Assembly: GCF_014282275.1 (NCBI RefSeq)
Contig: NZ_VFIA01000046.1
Span: forward strand, 1 to 38,704
Length of the DNA stretch: 38,704 bases
From: Spirosoma utsteinense
Lineage (GTDB): Bacteria > Bacteroidota > Bacteroidia > Cytophagales > Spirosomataceae
Direction of reading: 5' to 3'
Shown one piece after another: positions 1-7,168 of this stretch. Every line of letters starts with the position of its first letter. Positions within the stretch are counted from its first letter, which is position 1. Position numbers and translations under genes: made by a program. The notes beneath the pieces are model-generated. The model had not been told where the DNA came from. It saw only the letters and a program-made list of their open reading frames with translations, and searched no databases.

Positions 1-43
1 CTGCCCACTGGTAGTCGGTCAGTGGTTGCCACTGTTTGGTCAT
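1..43 (-). CDS. IS5/IS4-type transposase, N-terminal 14 codons only (runs off the window)
   Basis: Read on the minus strand, an ATG at 43-41 opens a frame beginning MTKQWQPLTDYQWA and stays open to the window edge. The pattern W-x-P-L-T-D-x-Q-W is the usual N-terminus of IS5-family DDE transposases (the 'LTDxQW' helix). Only 14 residues are visible, so the subgroup cannot be given. The IS630 reading frame that begins just to the right lacks its own N-terminus, so this element probably inserted into that transposase gene. Confidence 0.6.
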   Translation of the reverse strand, partial: MTKQWQPLTDYQWA

Positions 44-73
44 TACTTTGTTTCTTGGTCGATACAAAGTTGA

Positions 74-1005
74 CTCGGCTACCAGTCCTTATCAATTCCC
101 CAACAAGCTCTTAAGAAATTCCGAGAGCAAGGACTGACAGCCTTGCAGGAAGGTAAACGAACAGGAGCACCAACTCGTTTATCGGCAGAACAGCTTAGCC
201 AACTGGTAACTGAACTCCATAAAGGAGCCGAACATCATGGTTTTAGCGGGGCCGTCTGGACGCGCCCTCGTGTCAATGAAGTGGTTAAAGAGCTCTTTGG
301 TATCAGTTATGATCCTTCCCAAATAGGTCGTATTTTAAAGAAGGTAGGATGGAGTCGACAGAAACCACAGCGGAAAGCCAGCCAGCAAAACCTTCAGGCC
401 GTTGCTCAATGGCGAGAAGAGCGCTTGCCCGCACTCAAAAAAAGCTAACGATGAAGGACGAGTCATTTTATACTTGGACGAGTCAGCGTGCTATTTACTG
501 CCTTTACTAGGGCATACGTGGGCACATTGTGGACAGACCCCGGTACTAGTCGAGCAAGCAGGCCGTGCTCATTTGAGCGGCCCGCCGCAGCGGTTTGATT
601 GCCGCCATTGCTCCTAACGGCCGGATTTATGTAGCGGGCCAAGATCAGTCCTTCACCAGTGAAGACATCGTGTGGTTCCTTAAAAAACTGTGCGGGCGTT
701 ATCGGAAACGGGATATGATTGTCATTTGGGATGGAGCAGCGATCCATCGCAGTGAAGTGGTAAAAGCTTTTTTGAAAGAGCGTCCCGGACGGATTCACTT
801 GGAACGTTTACCAGCCTATAGCCCCCAACTCAATCCAGTGGAGTTGGTCTGGAGCCAGTTGAAGCGTAGTTTAAAGAACCAAGTTTTTGCCGATCTGGAA
901 GACCTTACGATAGCGGTAATGGATCGAGTCAAATGCTTGGAAAGAGATCCAAAGCTAGTCCAAGCCTTCTTCAGCAAAAAAGAAATTGCCTTCATGACGG
1001 ACTAA
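74..1005 (+). pseudogene. IS630-family transposase, 5'-truncated and frameshifted
   Basis: A DDE transposase of the IS630/Tc1 group is spread over three frames. Frame one (about 74-448) carries the end of the first helix-turn-helix (LKKFREQGLTALQEGKRTGAP) and a second winged-helix segment. Frame two (about 438-580) carries the first catalytic aspartate in YLDES. Frame three (about 595-1005) carries the second aspartate in IWDGAAIH and the glutamate in LNPVELVW. The first frame change is at an A7 run (437-443) and the second lies near 580-595. The first shift is +1 in sense. Loss of one A from an ancestral A8 would explain it, since the neighbouring copy has A8 at the same place and needs a -1 shift. 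An in-frame stop at 71-73 and missing upstream residues show 5' truncation, probably by the IS5-type element to the left. Not expected to be active. Confidence 0.85.
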
Positions 1006-1184
1006 TGCACGGGTCAATAAAGAAAGTTTAAACCTCGTATACAGCTTAGGGAAAAGTCTCTAACAAGATGTGAGATTTGTAATTTGTGGGTTTATGGTCT
1101 TAGGTCGGCTGACACTCCAAACTAGTGTGTTCTAAGTACATTCAAAAAAGACTTGTCGGATATCAGATTGACTTATCTTTGAGT

Positions 1185-1706
1185 ATGCGAGCACTCCGAA
1201 TAGACAACCTACCCCCGTCGGCTCATCAGGAGTTAGTGGAGTTGTATCAAGCCACTAAACTCCCACGTATCCGTACTCGAGCCCAAATGATTTTGCTTTC
1301 AGCCGAGCAAGCCTTAAAAGCCCCCCAGATCGCACTCATTGTTCGCGAAAGTGAACGCACTATCCAACGCTGGCTCAAACGCTATCAAGCCGAAGGCATC
1401 AATGGCCTTCAGGATGCGCCCAAATCGGGCAAGCCTTCCAAAGTTAGCCTCTCTTATCGCCAACAACTACTCAGTAGTGTACGCCAACGACCTCGTAATT
1501 TAGGCCTGGAGTTTTCGCTGTGGACCCTGGCTCGCCTGGCTGATTACTTAGCCGAGCAAACGGGTGTACGCCTATCCCAGGAAGGTGTTCGTCTTCAACT
1601 TAAAGCGATGGAGATTGTCCTATCCCGGCCTCAACACAAGATCAGTAGTCCCGACCCGGACTACTTGGTAAAAAAAAGGAGGTTGAAAACAAGAGAGACC
1701 AGTTAG
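1185..1706 (+). CDS. IS630 transposase, frame A (helix-turn-helix half)
   Basis: DNA-binding half of the IS630 transposase. I place the start at the ATG at 1185 (MRALRIDNLPPSAHQEL), inside the element and after the left inverted repeat. The same frame is open further upstream into the repeat, but that stretch looks like terminal-repeat DNA. Homeodomain-like helices (RTRAQMILLSAEQ, then RESERTIQRWLKRYQAEGINGL and a GKPSKVS linker) are followed by a winged-helix segment. The frame ends in basic residues at a TAG (1704-1706), just after an A8 run at 1670-1677. The DDE half continues in the -1 frame without a gap in homology, so the working protein is expected to be an A-B fusion made by ribosomal slippage. 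The frame-A product alone could act as a DNA-binding inhibitor, as proposed for other frameshifting IS elements. Confidence 0.8.
   Translation: MRALRIDNLPPSAHQELVELYQATKLPRIRTRAQMILLSAEQALKAPQIALIVRESERTIQRWLKRYQAEGINGLQDAPKSGKPSKVSLSYRQQLLSSVRQRPRNLGLEFSLWTLARLADYLAEQTGVRLSQEGVRLQLKAMEIVLSRPQHKISSPDPDYLVKKRRLKTRETS
1670..1677 (+). other. A8 run, likely -1 slippery site in IS630
   Basis: Frame A reads GTA AAA AAA AGG across this run. Slipping back one base gives AAA AAA AAG GAG and enters the DDE frame directly. AGGAGG follows at 1677-1682; it could instead serve as a ribosome binding site for re-initiation at the GTG at 1745, but that start would lose the first catalytic aspartate region (YYADEFN). 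The third IS630 copy in this window has an A7 run in the same position and also needs -1. Confidence 0.6.
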
Positions 1707-2251
1707 AGGCCGATGCGGCCTTTTACTACGCCGATGAGTTTAATGTGAGTTGGCAACCCACCCTGAAAGCCATGTGGAGTCCCGTGGGTCAGCAAGTAAT
1801 GATTCCCACACCGGGACAAACCAATAAACGCTTTGGTATCGGGGCGGTCAATTATCATACGGGGGAAACGGTGGTGATCCTTCGCAAACGCAAACGACGC
1901 GAGCAAATCGCGGAGCTACTCACTCAATTACTGGTGAAGCATCCGACTCAGACGGTGTACGTGGCTTGGGACAATGCGGATACCCATAGTGGTGGAGAAG
2001 TAGAGGCTATAATGCGAGCAGCTGCTGGTCGATTAGTCCTACTCTACTTACCGACCTACAGTCCCTGGCTTAATCCTATTGAGATGTTGTGGCGCCACTG
2101 GCGACGAGAAGTGACACATTGTGAACTCTTCGAATTCATCAAAAACCTAATAGAAGCGACTAACAACTTCTTTACCCGCTATAATCAAGTACCCGAAAAA
2201 GTGCTGTCAATCATTGGAGCGACCCGGCAAGTCTTTTTTGAATGTACTTAG
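1676..2251 (+). CDS. IS630 transposase, frame B (DDE catalytic half)
   Basis: Catalytic half of the same transposase, read after the A8 slip. The three acidic residues of the RNase H fold can be placed: D in FYYADEFN, D in VAWDNADTH, and E in LNPIEMLWRHW. The order and spacing are those of IS630/Tc1 enzymes, which cut and paste into TA. The frame has no good start of its own upstream of the first aspartate. The stop codon TAG at 2249-2251 is built from the TA target duplication plus the first flanking base, so the element itself does not encode a complete stop. A different target flank would extend the protein. Confidence 0.82.
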   Translation, partial: KEVENKRDQLEADAAFYYADEFNVSWQPTLKAMWSPVGQQVMIPTPGQTNKRFGIGAVNYHTGETVVILRKRKRREQIAELLTQLLVKHPTQTVYVAWDNADTHSGGEVEAIMRAAAGRLVLLYLPTYSPWLNPIEMLWRHWRREVTHCELFEFIKNLIEATNNFFTRYNQVPEKVLSIIGATRQVFFECT

Positions 2252-2527
2252 TTAGAATTCTTCTTTATTATGGCATGAATGACACAAAGTCCGGCCAATA
2301 TTTACATACCAGAGTATAGCACAACTAACGGCCTCTCTCAGAGAGGTAATTACATTCTGACGGATCAGGGTAGACAAACTGGCGATATGGTCTGCCTCAA
2401 TAACTCGCTTCCGCCTCTTTCTGGGCCCGCAGTGCTGACAGTTGAACAACTCTTTCACAAAAACGGCCCGTTTCCAGCTCAGAGCCGTGATATTGATAGC
2501 CGGATTTCGTAGACGTTTGACCGCAAT
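2252..2527 (-). pseudogene. HNH endonuclease remnant (zinc-type, phage-like)
   Basis: The minus-strand frame reads from an upstream stop (2528-2530) through LRNPAINI and SWKRAVFVKELFNCQHCG to VIEADHI, GRTLCHSCHNKEEF and a stop at 2254-2252. This is the core of small HNH nucleases: a CxxC pair (CQHC), the catalytic histidine in ADHI, the asparagine in VNIGRTLC, and the second CxxCH. No ATG is available; the only internal start is a GTG at 2458, which falls after the conserved N-terminal helix. The C-terminus ends a few residues earlier than is usual. The stop is 2 bp outside the IS630 target duplication but is not created by it. Most likely a decayed phage or mobile HNH gene. It might still encode a short zinc-bound HNH fold, but expression is doubtful. 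Confidence 0.6.
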
Positions 2528-2530
2528 CTA

Positions 2531-3259
2531 GTCTAACTATATACGTAGCTAAGCTACTATTGGAGGGGGAATAAGGACGGTCATTTTAAGACGGAATGAT
2601 CAATCAGCCAATTGTGAACGCCCCTAAGCGCTACGAACTCACCTTATTCAACTGTAAGCCGTCAACACGTTTACATCACCCTCAATTACAAATATTAGCT
2701 CCCCGTCGGCGATTACGCCAGAGAATTGGAAAACTTGCTTAACACCCAATACAATTTACATGGCCAGATTACCCGAATCCGATTCAATATAATCTTTATC
2801 AACACGCAGCAGATCACACGGAAGCGTCCCGCCTAGAACCACCGGATTGATAATTATCTAGCCACTTCTCCCCGCTAGGCGGCCTAAGTTCTTGAAAAAC
2901 ATCAACACACCCGGCAGTAGCCAGATCTTACCAATGTGCGTTGGCCTTAAACTGCCTGGTTGAGCGTGCACCAAGACCGGCATCAACGCTGCCGCTACCG
3001 GTGCTTCTGATTAACGCTGATAACCCTTGAATAAGCCGACGAGGGCGGGGGGCGGTCCGAATTATCTGGCTTTCACACGCCACCGAAGTGCGGGAAGGGT
3101 TCTGCACAGCAAGCCAACCTGGTAAGCAACAACAGCAGGCGCCTGTGGGTAGACCACCAGTGCCTTGCTTTTAACTAGGGTCAACCGGTCTCACTGGCCT
3201 GCCTAGGTGGCTGGGGTACTTGGGTGTTTTTAATGACATGCGTTGCTCAAAAGGGTATC
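2531..3259. other. Non-coding stretch, nothing recognised
   Basis: About 730 bp between the HNH remnant and a perfect hairpin. I find no convincing coding frame and no RNA gene. An 84-codon frame at 3224-3478 runs through the hairpin and has no recognisable fold. Confidence 0.4.
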
Positions 3260-3283
3260 ATAGGGGCCGGAAACGGCCCCTAT
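3260..3283. repeat. Perfect 10-bp hairpin with GAAA tetraloop
   Basis: ATAGGGGCCG (3260-3269) pairs perfectly with CGGCCCCTAT (3274-3283) around the loop GAAA, a GNRA tetraloop. A T7 run follows 12 bp downstream (3296-3302), so it could act as a plus-strand terminator, although the T tract is not adjacent to the stem. There is no clear gene upstream for it to serve. Confidence 0.6.
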
Positions 3284-3628
3284 CCCATTGCCTCCTTTTT
3301 TTGTTTTATACTTACCGTAGCTTCTAGCCTCTGCCTAGTACACCCAGTTATTTATGCTGGGACAGGGGTTGGTAAGAGCCTCGTAAGTAAGTCAACGCCA
3401 CCAGGGCCTGGCTACCCCATGTCGAGCGCCCCTAGTTGGTTAAAACACTTCGAAAATAAGCCCAAGCGGGGGTGGTAAGTGGGTATGTATACAGGGTGCT
3501 TGTCGCTTACTGGCTACCGACGTACACTTGGGCGTTTATTTAAGCTGTTTTTCGTAACTATTACGCTCCATAAACGGATTCGGTAGGTAGGTAGTAAGTA
3601 CCTGGTTTATCAAGTTAAAAAAGCCTTA
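3284..3628. other. Non-coding stretch up to the IS3 element
   Basis: No supported gene. A frame crossing 3224-3478 contains a possible membrane segment (FFCFILTVASSLCLV) but lacks a plausible start context and resembles nothing I know. Confidence 0.35.
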
Positions 3629-3658
3629 TGGACTTGCAACACTATACTGGAGATTTTT

Positions 3659-4585
3659 TCAAGCAGCCATTGGAGTAGTGTAAAAATAAGATTCCTGTTG
3701 AGCAGGAGTTCGGTAATTCAAGCTTGAATGTTTCCGCCGACGATTGTACCAGCCCTCAATATACTCGAAGGTGGCCAACCGGGCTGCGGCCCGCGTCGGA
3801 AAGTTAGCATGGTTAACCAATTCGCTTTTGAATGTTTTGAAAAAGCTCTCAGCTACTGCATTATCCCAGCAGTTGCCTTTACGGCTCATGCTCTGTACGA
3901 CGGGCAAGGCCTTTAGATGCCCCCGAAATTCAGTGCAGGCATACTGGACACCACGATCTGAATGAAATAGAAGTTCACCCTCTATACGCCTGTTTTTGAG
4001 AGCCATACGCCAAGCGGCTACGCTCGTATCCGCAGCTTTCAGGCCATCGCTCAATGCCCAGCCGATTACTTTTCGGTCTGCCAAATCCAGCACGGTTGTC
4101 AGGTATAACCAACCCTCACCGGTCGGAATGTAAGTAATATCGGACACCCACTTCTGACCTGGCTTATCGGCTGTGAACTCTCTGTTTAACAGGTTTTTAG
4201 CTACCGGATAATCATGAGATGAGTCGGTCGTCTGAACACGATACTTCTTGTACATGATGCTGCGGATGGCCGCATTGTGCATCAATCGGGCCACCCGATT
4301 ACGTGATGTTTTCACGCCCCGCTCCCGCAATTCATCAGCGATCCGGGGACTACCTTACCGCGACTCGCTCTGGGCATGTACCTGTCGAATATCGTCCAGC
4401 AACTGAGCTTGTTTTAGTTGCCTGATGCCAACCGGATGCTTGCGCCAATAATAGTACCCACTGCTGCTCACCTTCAGCACCTTACACATCTTCTCAACGG
4501 GAAACTGATTGGCATGTTCCGCTATAAATCGGAATATTTCCCACGGTCCGCCGCGCGGTCTCCCCTGGAGAAGATGCCGACTGCC
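3659..4585 (-). pseudogene. IS3-family OrfB integrase-fold transposase, nonsense-mutated
   Basis: After the -1 slip the frame reads through FRFIAEHANQFPVEKMCKVL and SSSGYYYWRKHP (the HTH_21 region) to HAQSESR, then a TAA at 4357-4355, and resumes with GSPRIADELRERGVKTS. Family members have tyrosine at the stop (RYGSPRI), so this is a single TAC-to-TAA change. The catalytic core downstream is whole: WVSDITYI (D), FHSDRGVQYA (D), and a DNAVAESFFKTFKSE segment (E), ending at NYRTPAQQESYF. Without suppression the element cannot make an active enzyme. A remnant beginning at 4330 would retain the DDE core but lack the N-terminal part. Confidence 0.85.
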
Positions 4586-4854
4586 TTTTTTAGTATATCG
4601 CGCTCAAGCTGAGCGTCTTTCAGCTCTTTCTGGAGTCGTTTGATCAGCTTCTGATCCTCGCTCAGCTCGGGGGGCGCAGTTGGAGATCGATCAGGGTTTT
4701 TGTGGCTTTGTCGCCATTTGGTGATCCGGCTCGAATCAATACCGAGTTCACGGGCGGCTTCCTGCACGGAGCCTTTGGCGTGGGATAACTCAACGGCCAT
4801 TCGTTTGAATGCCTGGTCAAATACACACGGTCCGCCGCGCGGTCTTTTCTTCAT
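4522..4854 (-). CDS. IS3-family OrfA (helix-turn-helix protein)
   Basis: Binds the IS ends and supplies the N-terminal half of the OrfAB transposase. I use the ATG at 4854 (MKKRPRGGPCVFDQAFKRM) rather than the weaker upstream TTG. An HTH follows (AKGSVQEAARELGIDSSRITKWRQ), then a charged leucine-zipper coiled coil (LIKRLQKELKDAQLERDILKKAVGIF), as is standard for IS3 OrfA. CTA AAA AAG at 4593-4585 contains the A-AAA-AAG slippery heptamer. A -1 slip there leads into OrfB. Two odd in-frame insertions, RPRGGP after MKK and a second one after IFSRG, come from a 20-bp direct repeat found at both places. Confidence 0.85.
   Translation of the reverse strand: MKKRPRGGPCVFDQAFKRMAVELSHAKGSVQEAARELGIDSSRITKWRQSHKNPDRSPTAPPELSEDQKLIKRLQKELKDAQLERDILKKAVGIFSRGDRAADRGKYSDL
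4542..4561 (-). repeat. 20-bp direct repeat, copy in the OrfA/OrfB overlap
   Basis: AGACCGCGCGGCGGACCGTG on the minus strand, identical to the copy at 4826-4845. It contains the palindrome CCGCGCGG and lies 23 nt downstream of the A6G slippery heptamer, where IS3 elements usually have a frameshift-stimulating structure. Confidence 0.75.
4826..4845 (-). repeat. 20-bp direct repeat, copy at the OrfA start
   Basis: Second copy of the 20-mer, immediately after the ATG-AAG-AAA start of OrfA. In both places the surrounding reading frame is preserved if about 18 bp is removed, so these look like paired in-frame insertions or an ancestral regulatory motif of this IS. Confidence 0.75.
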
Positions 4855-4919
4855 GAGTACTTTTGGGTTTGTTCCCAAATGTGCCTAAAATCCGTCTCCA
4901 GTCAAATGTAGCAAGTCCA

Positions 4920-5315
4920 CAGGGTAACTGCCCAGGGCCGTGCGTAGGCCCAGTCAAAGCGTTTTAATTCCTCGTTGGTGCATACGCTCGGGTATATCAA
5001 CGCCAGCCTAAAAAGGCACGTGGCCGATTCGCCAATCGGCACCAGTTGATTCAACTCGAAGCTATAATGGCCTAATCAGGCCCTGCGGGGCCCACACGAT
5101 AAAACCGGCTACGATAGCCCAAATTAAGGCCCCATGTTTGGGCAGGATTTAGGGCCGCCCCTCCACCAAGTTTACTCGTCGGCCAATACACAGCCTAGCC
5201 TCGAACCTCTATGCACAGTCTCGTTCATCAACAAGCACCGCCTTAAGGGCACCCCCTGCCCCTAAGCCTTGGGAAAGCTGATCACTCCCCCTGGCTTTTA
5301 ACAGCTCACCAGCGA
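4920..5315. other. Non-coding stretch, nothing recognised
   Basis: No supported coding frame. It contains short GC-rich dyads (for example GGCCT...AGGCC near 5067-5080) but no convincing feature. Confidence 0.4.
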
Positions 5316-5369
5316 CCTGCTCCGGGGGACAGTACCCCTGTGCCCGGGCCCCGGAGCAGGGATTTTTTT
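5316..5369 (+). terminator. Strong intrinsic-terminator-like hairpin with T7 tail
   Basis: CCTGCTCCGGGG (5316-5327) pairs perfectly with CCCCGGAGCAGG (5349-5360), and GATTTTTTT follows (T7 at 5363-5369). Stem, GC content and U tract are textbook for a plus-strand Rho-independent terminator. No gene that it would terminate is apparent upstream, so it may be a remnant or act to insulate the downstream gene. Confidence 0.65.
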
Positions 5370-5457
5370 GCCCCACCCCCTGTACTGTTGGCTTCTAAAG
5401 TGACTATTTTTTAAACGCTGTTCAAATGTTCACCCTTAGTACATTGTACCCATGTAT

Positions 5458-5469
5458 ACCTGTACAGGT
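5458..5469. promoter_or_regulatory. 12-bp perfect palindrome, operator-like
   Basis: ACCTGTACAGGT is perfectly self-complementary. It lies 53 bp upstream of the preferred ATG (5522) of the next gene, a position that suits a dimeric repressor. It is also a reason to prefer 5522 over the earlier in-frame ATG at 5426. Confidence 0.35.
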
Positions 5470-5521
5470 GAGGGGCCATTCTCAAAGCGATTCATTGACC
5501 AAATGCCCAACCCAACTAATC

Positions 5522-6289
5522 ATGACCAAACCCCACGACCCCCAGTCGATCGGCCAGCTAAGCCAGCCCCTTGCCGCTCACGCTCAACGCGCTGGCCAGA
5601 CGCCACCTGCCCAATCAGCTTACGCAGACAACTATGGTAAATTCGTCCGACAGGGTGCCACCTACACCCACGTCATTCGCTTCGCCCACACCCCTAAGAC
5701 AACCCTCATTGGCTACAGCCGGCCCCGGGGCGGGCGGGAAAAAGAGGATAAGGTAGTTTTGTTGCAGGACATCATTCGCCGCCTGCTGGCCAGCCCCAAA
5801 GCCTACCTCTCAGCGGGGGGCTGCATCGAGTTTTACAACAACCTCTCGGATGATGACCGCGAGTCGATCTGGATCTTTACCCTGCACCAGAGCCGGGCTG
5901 AACCCAGCCACTATGCCAGCCAGCTACCCTGGCTGATGACCTACCTGGAGGGCCTTTACAAACCCCGACAGGACACCTACGTGCAGGGCCTCTTTACGCC
6001 CGCTGCCGGAGGCCAGTCCGTCTACGCCCCACCGAGTGGGCTAAGCCCGACCGACCCAGCGACCCCGGTGGATGTGCGCGCCCCGAACCTGCCCCTGGGG
6101 GCTAACCATAAATCGCCCGGCGTCGCGAATCAACTGTCCGAAACCAGGCGCTTCAAGGACCGCCTGGATCTGGATGATTACCTGAAGCCATTTTTGATGG
6201 CCGCTATCATCCCCCCCGGGGAAATTGAAGGCTACCGCTGGAAAGTCATCCGCAACCAGCACTTGCCCGATTCCTACATCCGCCACTGA
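5522..6289 (+). CDS. Hypothetical protein, about 255 residues
   Basis: I do not recognise this protein. I start it at the ATG at 5522 (MTKPHDPQSIGQLSQP). An in-frame ATG at 5426 would add 32 residues of low-complexity sequence that cover an operator-like palindrome. The body is hydrophilic, with no signal peptide or membrane segment. A basic patch (GYSRPRGGREKEDKVVLLQDIIRRLL), a conserved-looking core (AGGCIEFYNNLSDDDRESIWIF) and a proline-rich linker (about residues 165-200) are followed by a C-terminal acidic/aromatic segment (LDLDDYLKPFL). It is strikingly proline- and GC-rich compared with the flanking IS genes. A 25-bp perfect inverted repeat begins 22 bp after the stop. A coherent 255-codon frame and sensible composition favour a real gene; no function is proposed. 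Confidence 0.5.
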   Translation: MTKPHDPQSIGQLSQPLAAHAQRAGQTPPAQSAYADNYGKFVRQGATYTHVIRFAHTPKTTLIGYSRPRGGREKEDKVVLLQDIIRRLLASPKAYLSAGGCIEFYNNLSDDDRESIWIFTLHQSRAEPSHYASQLPWLMTYLEGLYKPRQDTYVQGLFTPAAGGQSVYAPPSGLSPTDPATPVDVRAPNLPLGANHKSPGVANQLSETRRFKDRLDLDDYLKPFLMAAIIPPGEIEGYRWKVIRNQHLPDSYIRH

Positions 6290-6311
6290 GTGAAGGCATG
6301 CATCGATGCCG

Positions 6312-6377
6312 GGCCTCCGGTAGAGCCGGTCCCGGAAAAAAAGGATTTTTTCTCCGGGACCGGCTCTACCGGAGGCC
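6312..6377. repeat. 25-bp perfect inverted repeat, extended hairpin
   Basis: The arms 6312-6336 and 6353-6377 are exact reverse complements for 25 bp. Inside, an A run (6337-6342) pairs with a T run (6346-6351) past one bulged base (C6352), leaving a GGA loop, so the stem could reach about 31 bp. It sits 22 bp after the stop at 6289. The U tract lies inside the stem, so this is not a standard terminator shape, though it would be a strong barrier or mRNA-stabilising 3' end in either direction. Confidence 0.85.
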
Positions 6378-6515
6378 GCATTCCGCCGGGTCGGTCCCCA
6401 CCCTCCCTGGCCGCTGGAGCACCGCTGTTGTTAAACCAGCCCCTGCCCGGTTGCTTCCGCCCCTAGGGGTTAGCTTACTGCCCGATGAAGGGGTTGGGAA
6501 GGCCCCGTTGAGGAG

Positions 6516-6559
6516 GTAGCTGGATCGGTTGAAACACGCCAACCAACCGATCCAGCTAC
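6516..6559. repeat. 16-bp perfect inverted repeat
   Basis: GTAGCTGGATCGGTTG (6516-6531) is the exact reverse complement of 6544-6559, with a 12-nt loop. TTCGTTAATA follows. It lies between two even longer inverted repeats, with no gene between them. Confidence 0.8.
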
Positions 6560-6972
6560 TTCGTTAATACGACTTATTGGGTGCTATGCTAGGAGCCCTA
6601 GTCCATCGGTAGACAGGTGCCAGCTTGACTCGATGATTAGAGGAAGAACAGGCAGGTTGGTAGTTAGATTCCGATGACGTATATTGCCTACCGTTAGTAT
6701 AGTTGTTTTGTTACTTATCCTTTAAACTTATACTCATTAACCAGCCTGTGAATTGGACCTTTAGTGACCAGCCCGGCTCATAGTCCGGCTCACGTAGGCA
6801 CACGCCTGGTTTATGCATCTTCCCCGGTTACCCGTTGTCAGACCTGGTCCTAAGGAAGCGGACTCGCTATCGATACATCGGGAAGGTTAGTGAGTAGAGA
6901 CCGTTTACCGAGTACGTAACGGCCGACAGGGAGCCGACGATATAGCTAAAACAGGCTCCAGGCGCTGAAAAT
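6560..6972. other. Non-coding stretch between inverted repeats
   Basis: No supported gene. Frames that cross here are generated by the palindromes. Confidence 0.4.
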
Positions 6973-7063
6973 CGCCGTTTTGACCGTTGCCAACGGTGGA
7001 AACGTTGCTGACTGTTGGCGACCGTTCGCAACGTTCCCACCGTTGGCAACGGTCAAAACGGCG
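6973..7063. repeat. Nested palindrome: 36-bp inverted repeat built of ACCGTTG/CAACGGT dyads
   Basis: The arms 6973-7008 and 7028-7063 are reverse complements over 36 bp with one mismatch (7000 against 7036). Each arm itself contains a shorter dyad, ACCGTTGCCAACGGT at 6983-6997 and ACCGTTGGCAACGGT at 7039-7053. The loop and its borders carry a degenerate copy (ACCGTTCGCAACGTT from 7022). The unit therefore occurs three times within 75 bp. The block ends about 105 bp upstream of the ATG at 7169. It may be a multi-site operator, a partition or replication site, or a cruciform; sequence alone does not decide. Confidence 0.75.
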
Positions 7064-7168
7064 GTGTAGGGGTACTAGTTATTCCAAAGGCATTTCAATG
7101 GGATAGACCCTGTGTTCTCCCGTGGTATAGTATGAATGTAGAATCAACTTATAAACAGTCATCAACCG

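Larger units (their letters stand above)
1133..2250 (+). mobile_element. IS630-family insertion sequence, near-complete
   Basis: Terminal inverted repeats are clear: AGTACATTCAAAAAAGACTTG from 1135 matches the reverse complement ending at 2248, and pairing continues inward with one mismatch (T/C, then CGG). Each end is flanked by TA (1133-1134 and 2249-2250), the expected IS630 target duplication. The next outside base pair (C on the left, G on the right) also extends the symmetry by chance. The element carries an HTH frame (from 1185) and a DDE frame (to 2251) joined by a -1 shift at an A8 run. No other defect is visible, so it may be functional. Confidence 0.88.
3629..4919 (-). mobile_element. 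IS3-family insertion sequence, inactivated
   Basis: The ends are defined by TGGACTTGC at 3629 and GCAAGTCCA ending at 4919. The repeats continue inward with ACTGGAGA after a short mismatched patch. TG...CA ends and about 1.29 kb fit the IS3 family. OrfA (4522-4854) and OrfB (3659-4585) are on the minus strand, in the classic -1 arrangement with an A6G slippery heptamer. OrfB carries a premature TAA. The three bases on either side (TTA, CAG) do not match, so no target duplication remains, which suggests rearrangement or decay of a flank. Confidence 0.85.

Noticed and set aside
2279..2512. 77-codon plus-strand frame
   Set aside because: It is antisense to the HNH remnant, whose motifs are clear.
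3224..3478. 84-codon frame with a possible membrane segment
   Set aside because: It runs through a perfect hairpin, has no recognisable family and no credible start context.
6298..6519. 73-codon frame after the 5522-6289 gene
   Set aside because: Most of it is created by the 25-bp inverted repeat; composition is not protein-like.
6565..6575. TAATACGACTT resembles the first bases of the phage T7 promoter
   Set aside because: Only the first ten bases match; the CACTATAGGG part is absent, so it is chance.
6867..7049. 60-codon minus-strand frame
   Set aside because: It is generated by the 36-bp nested palindrome.
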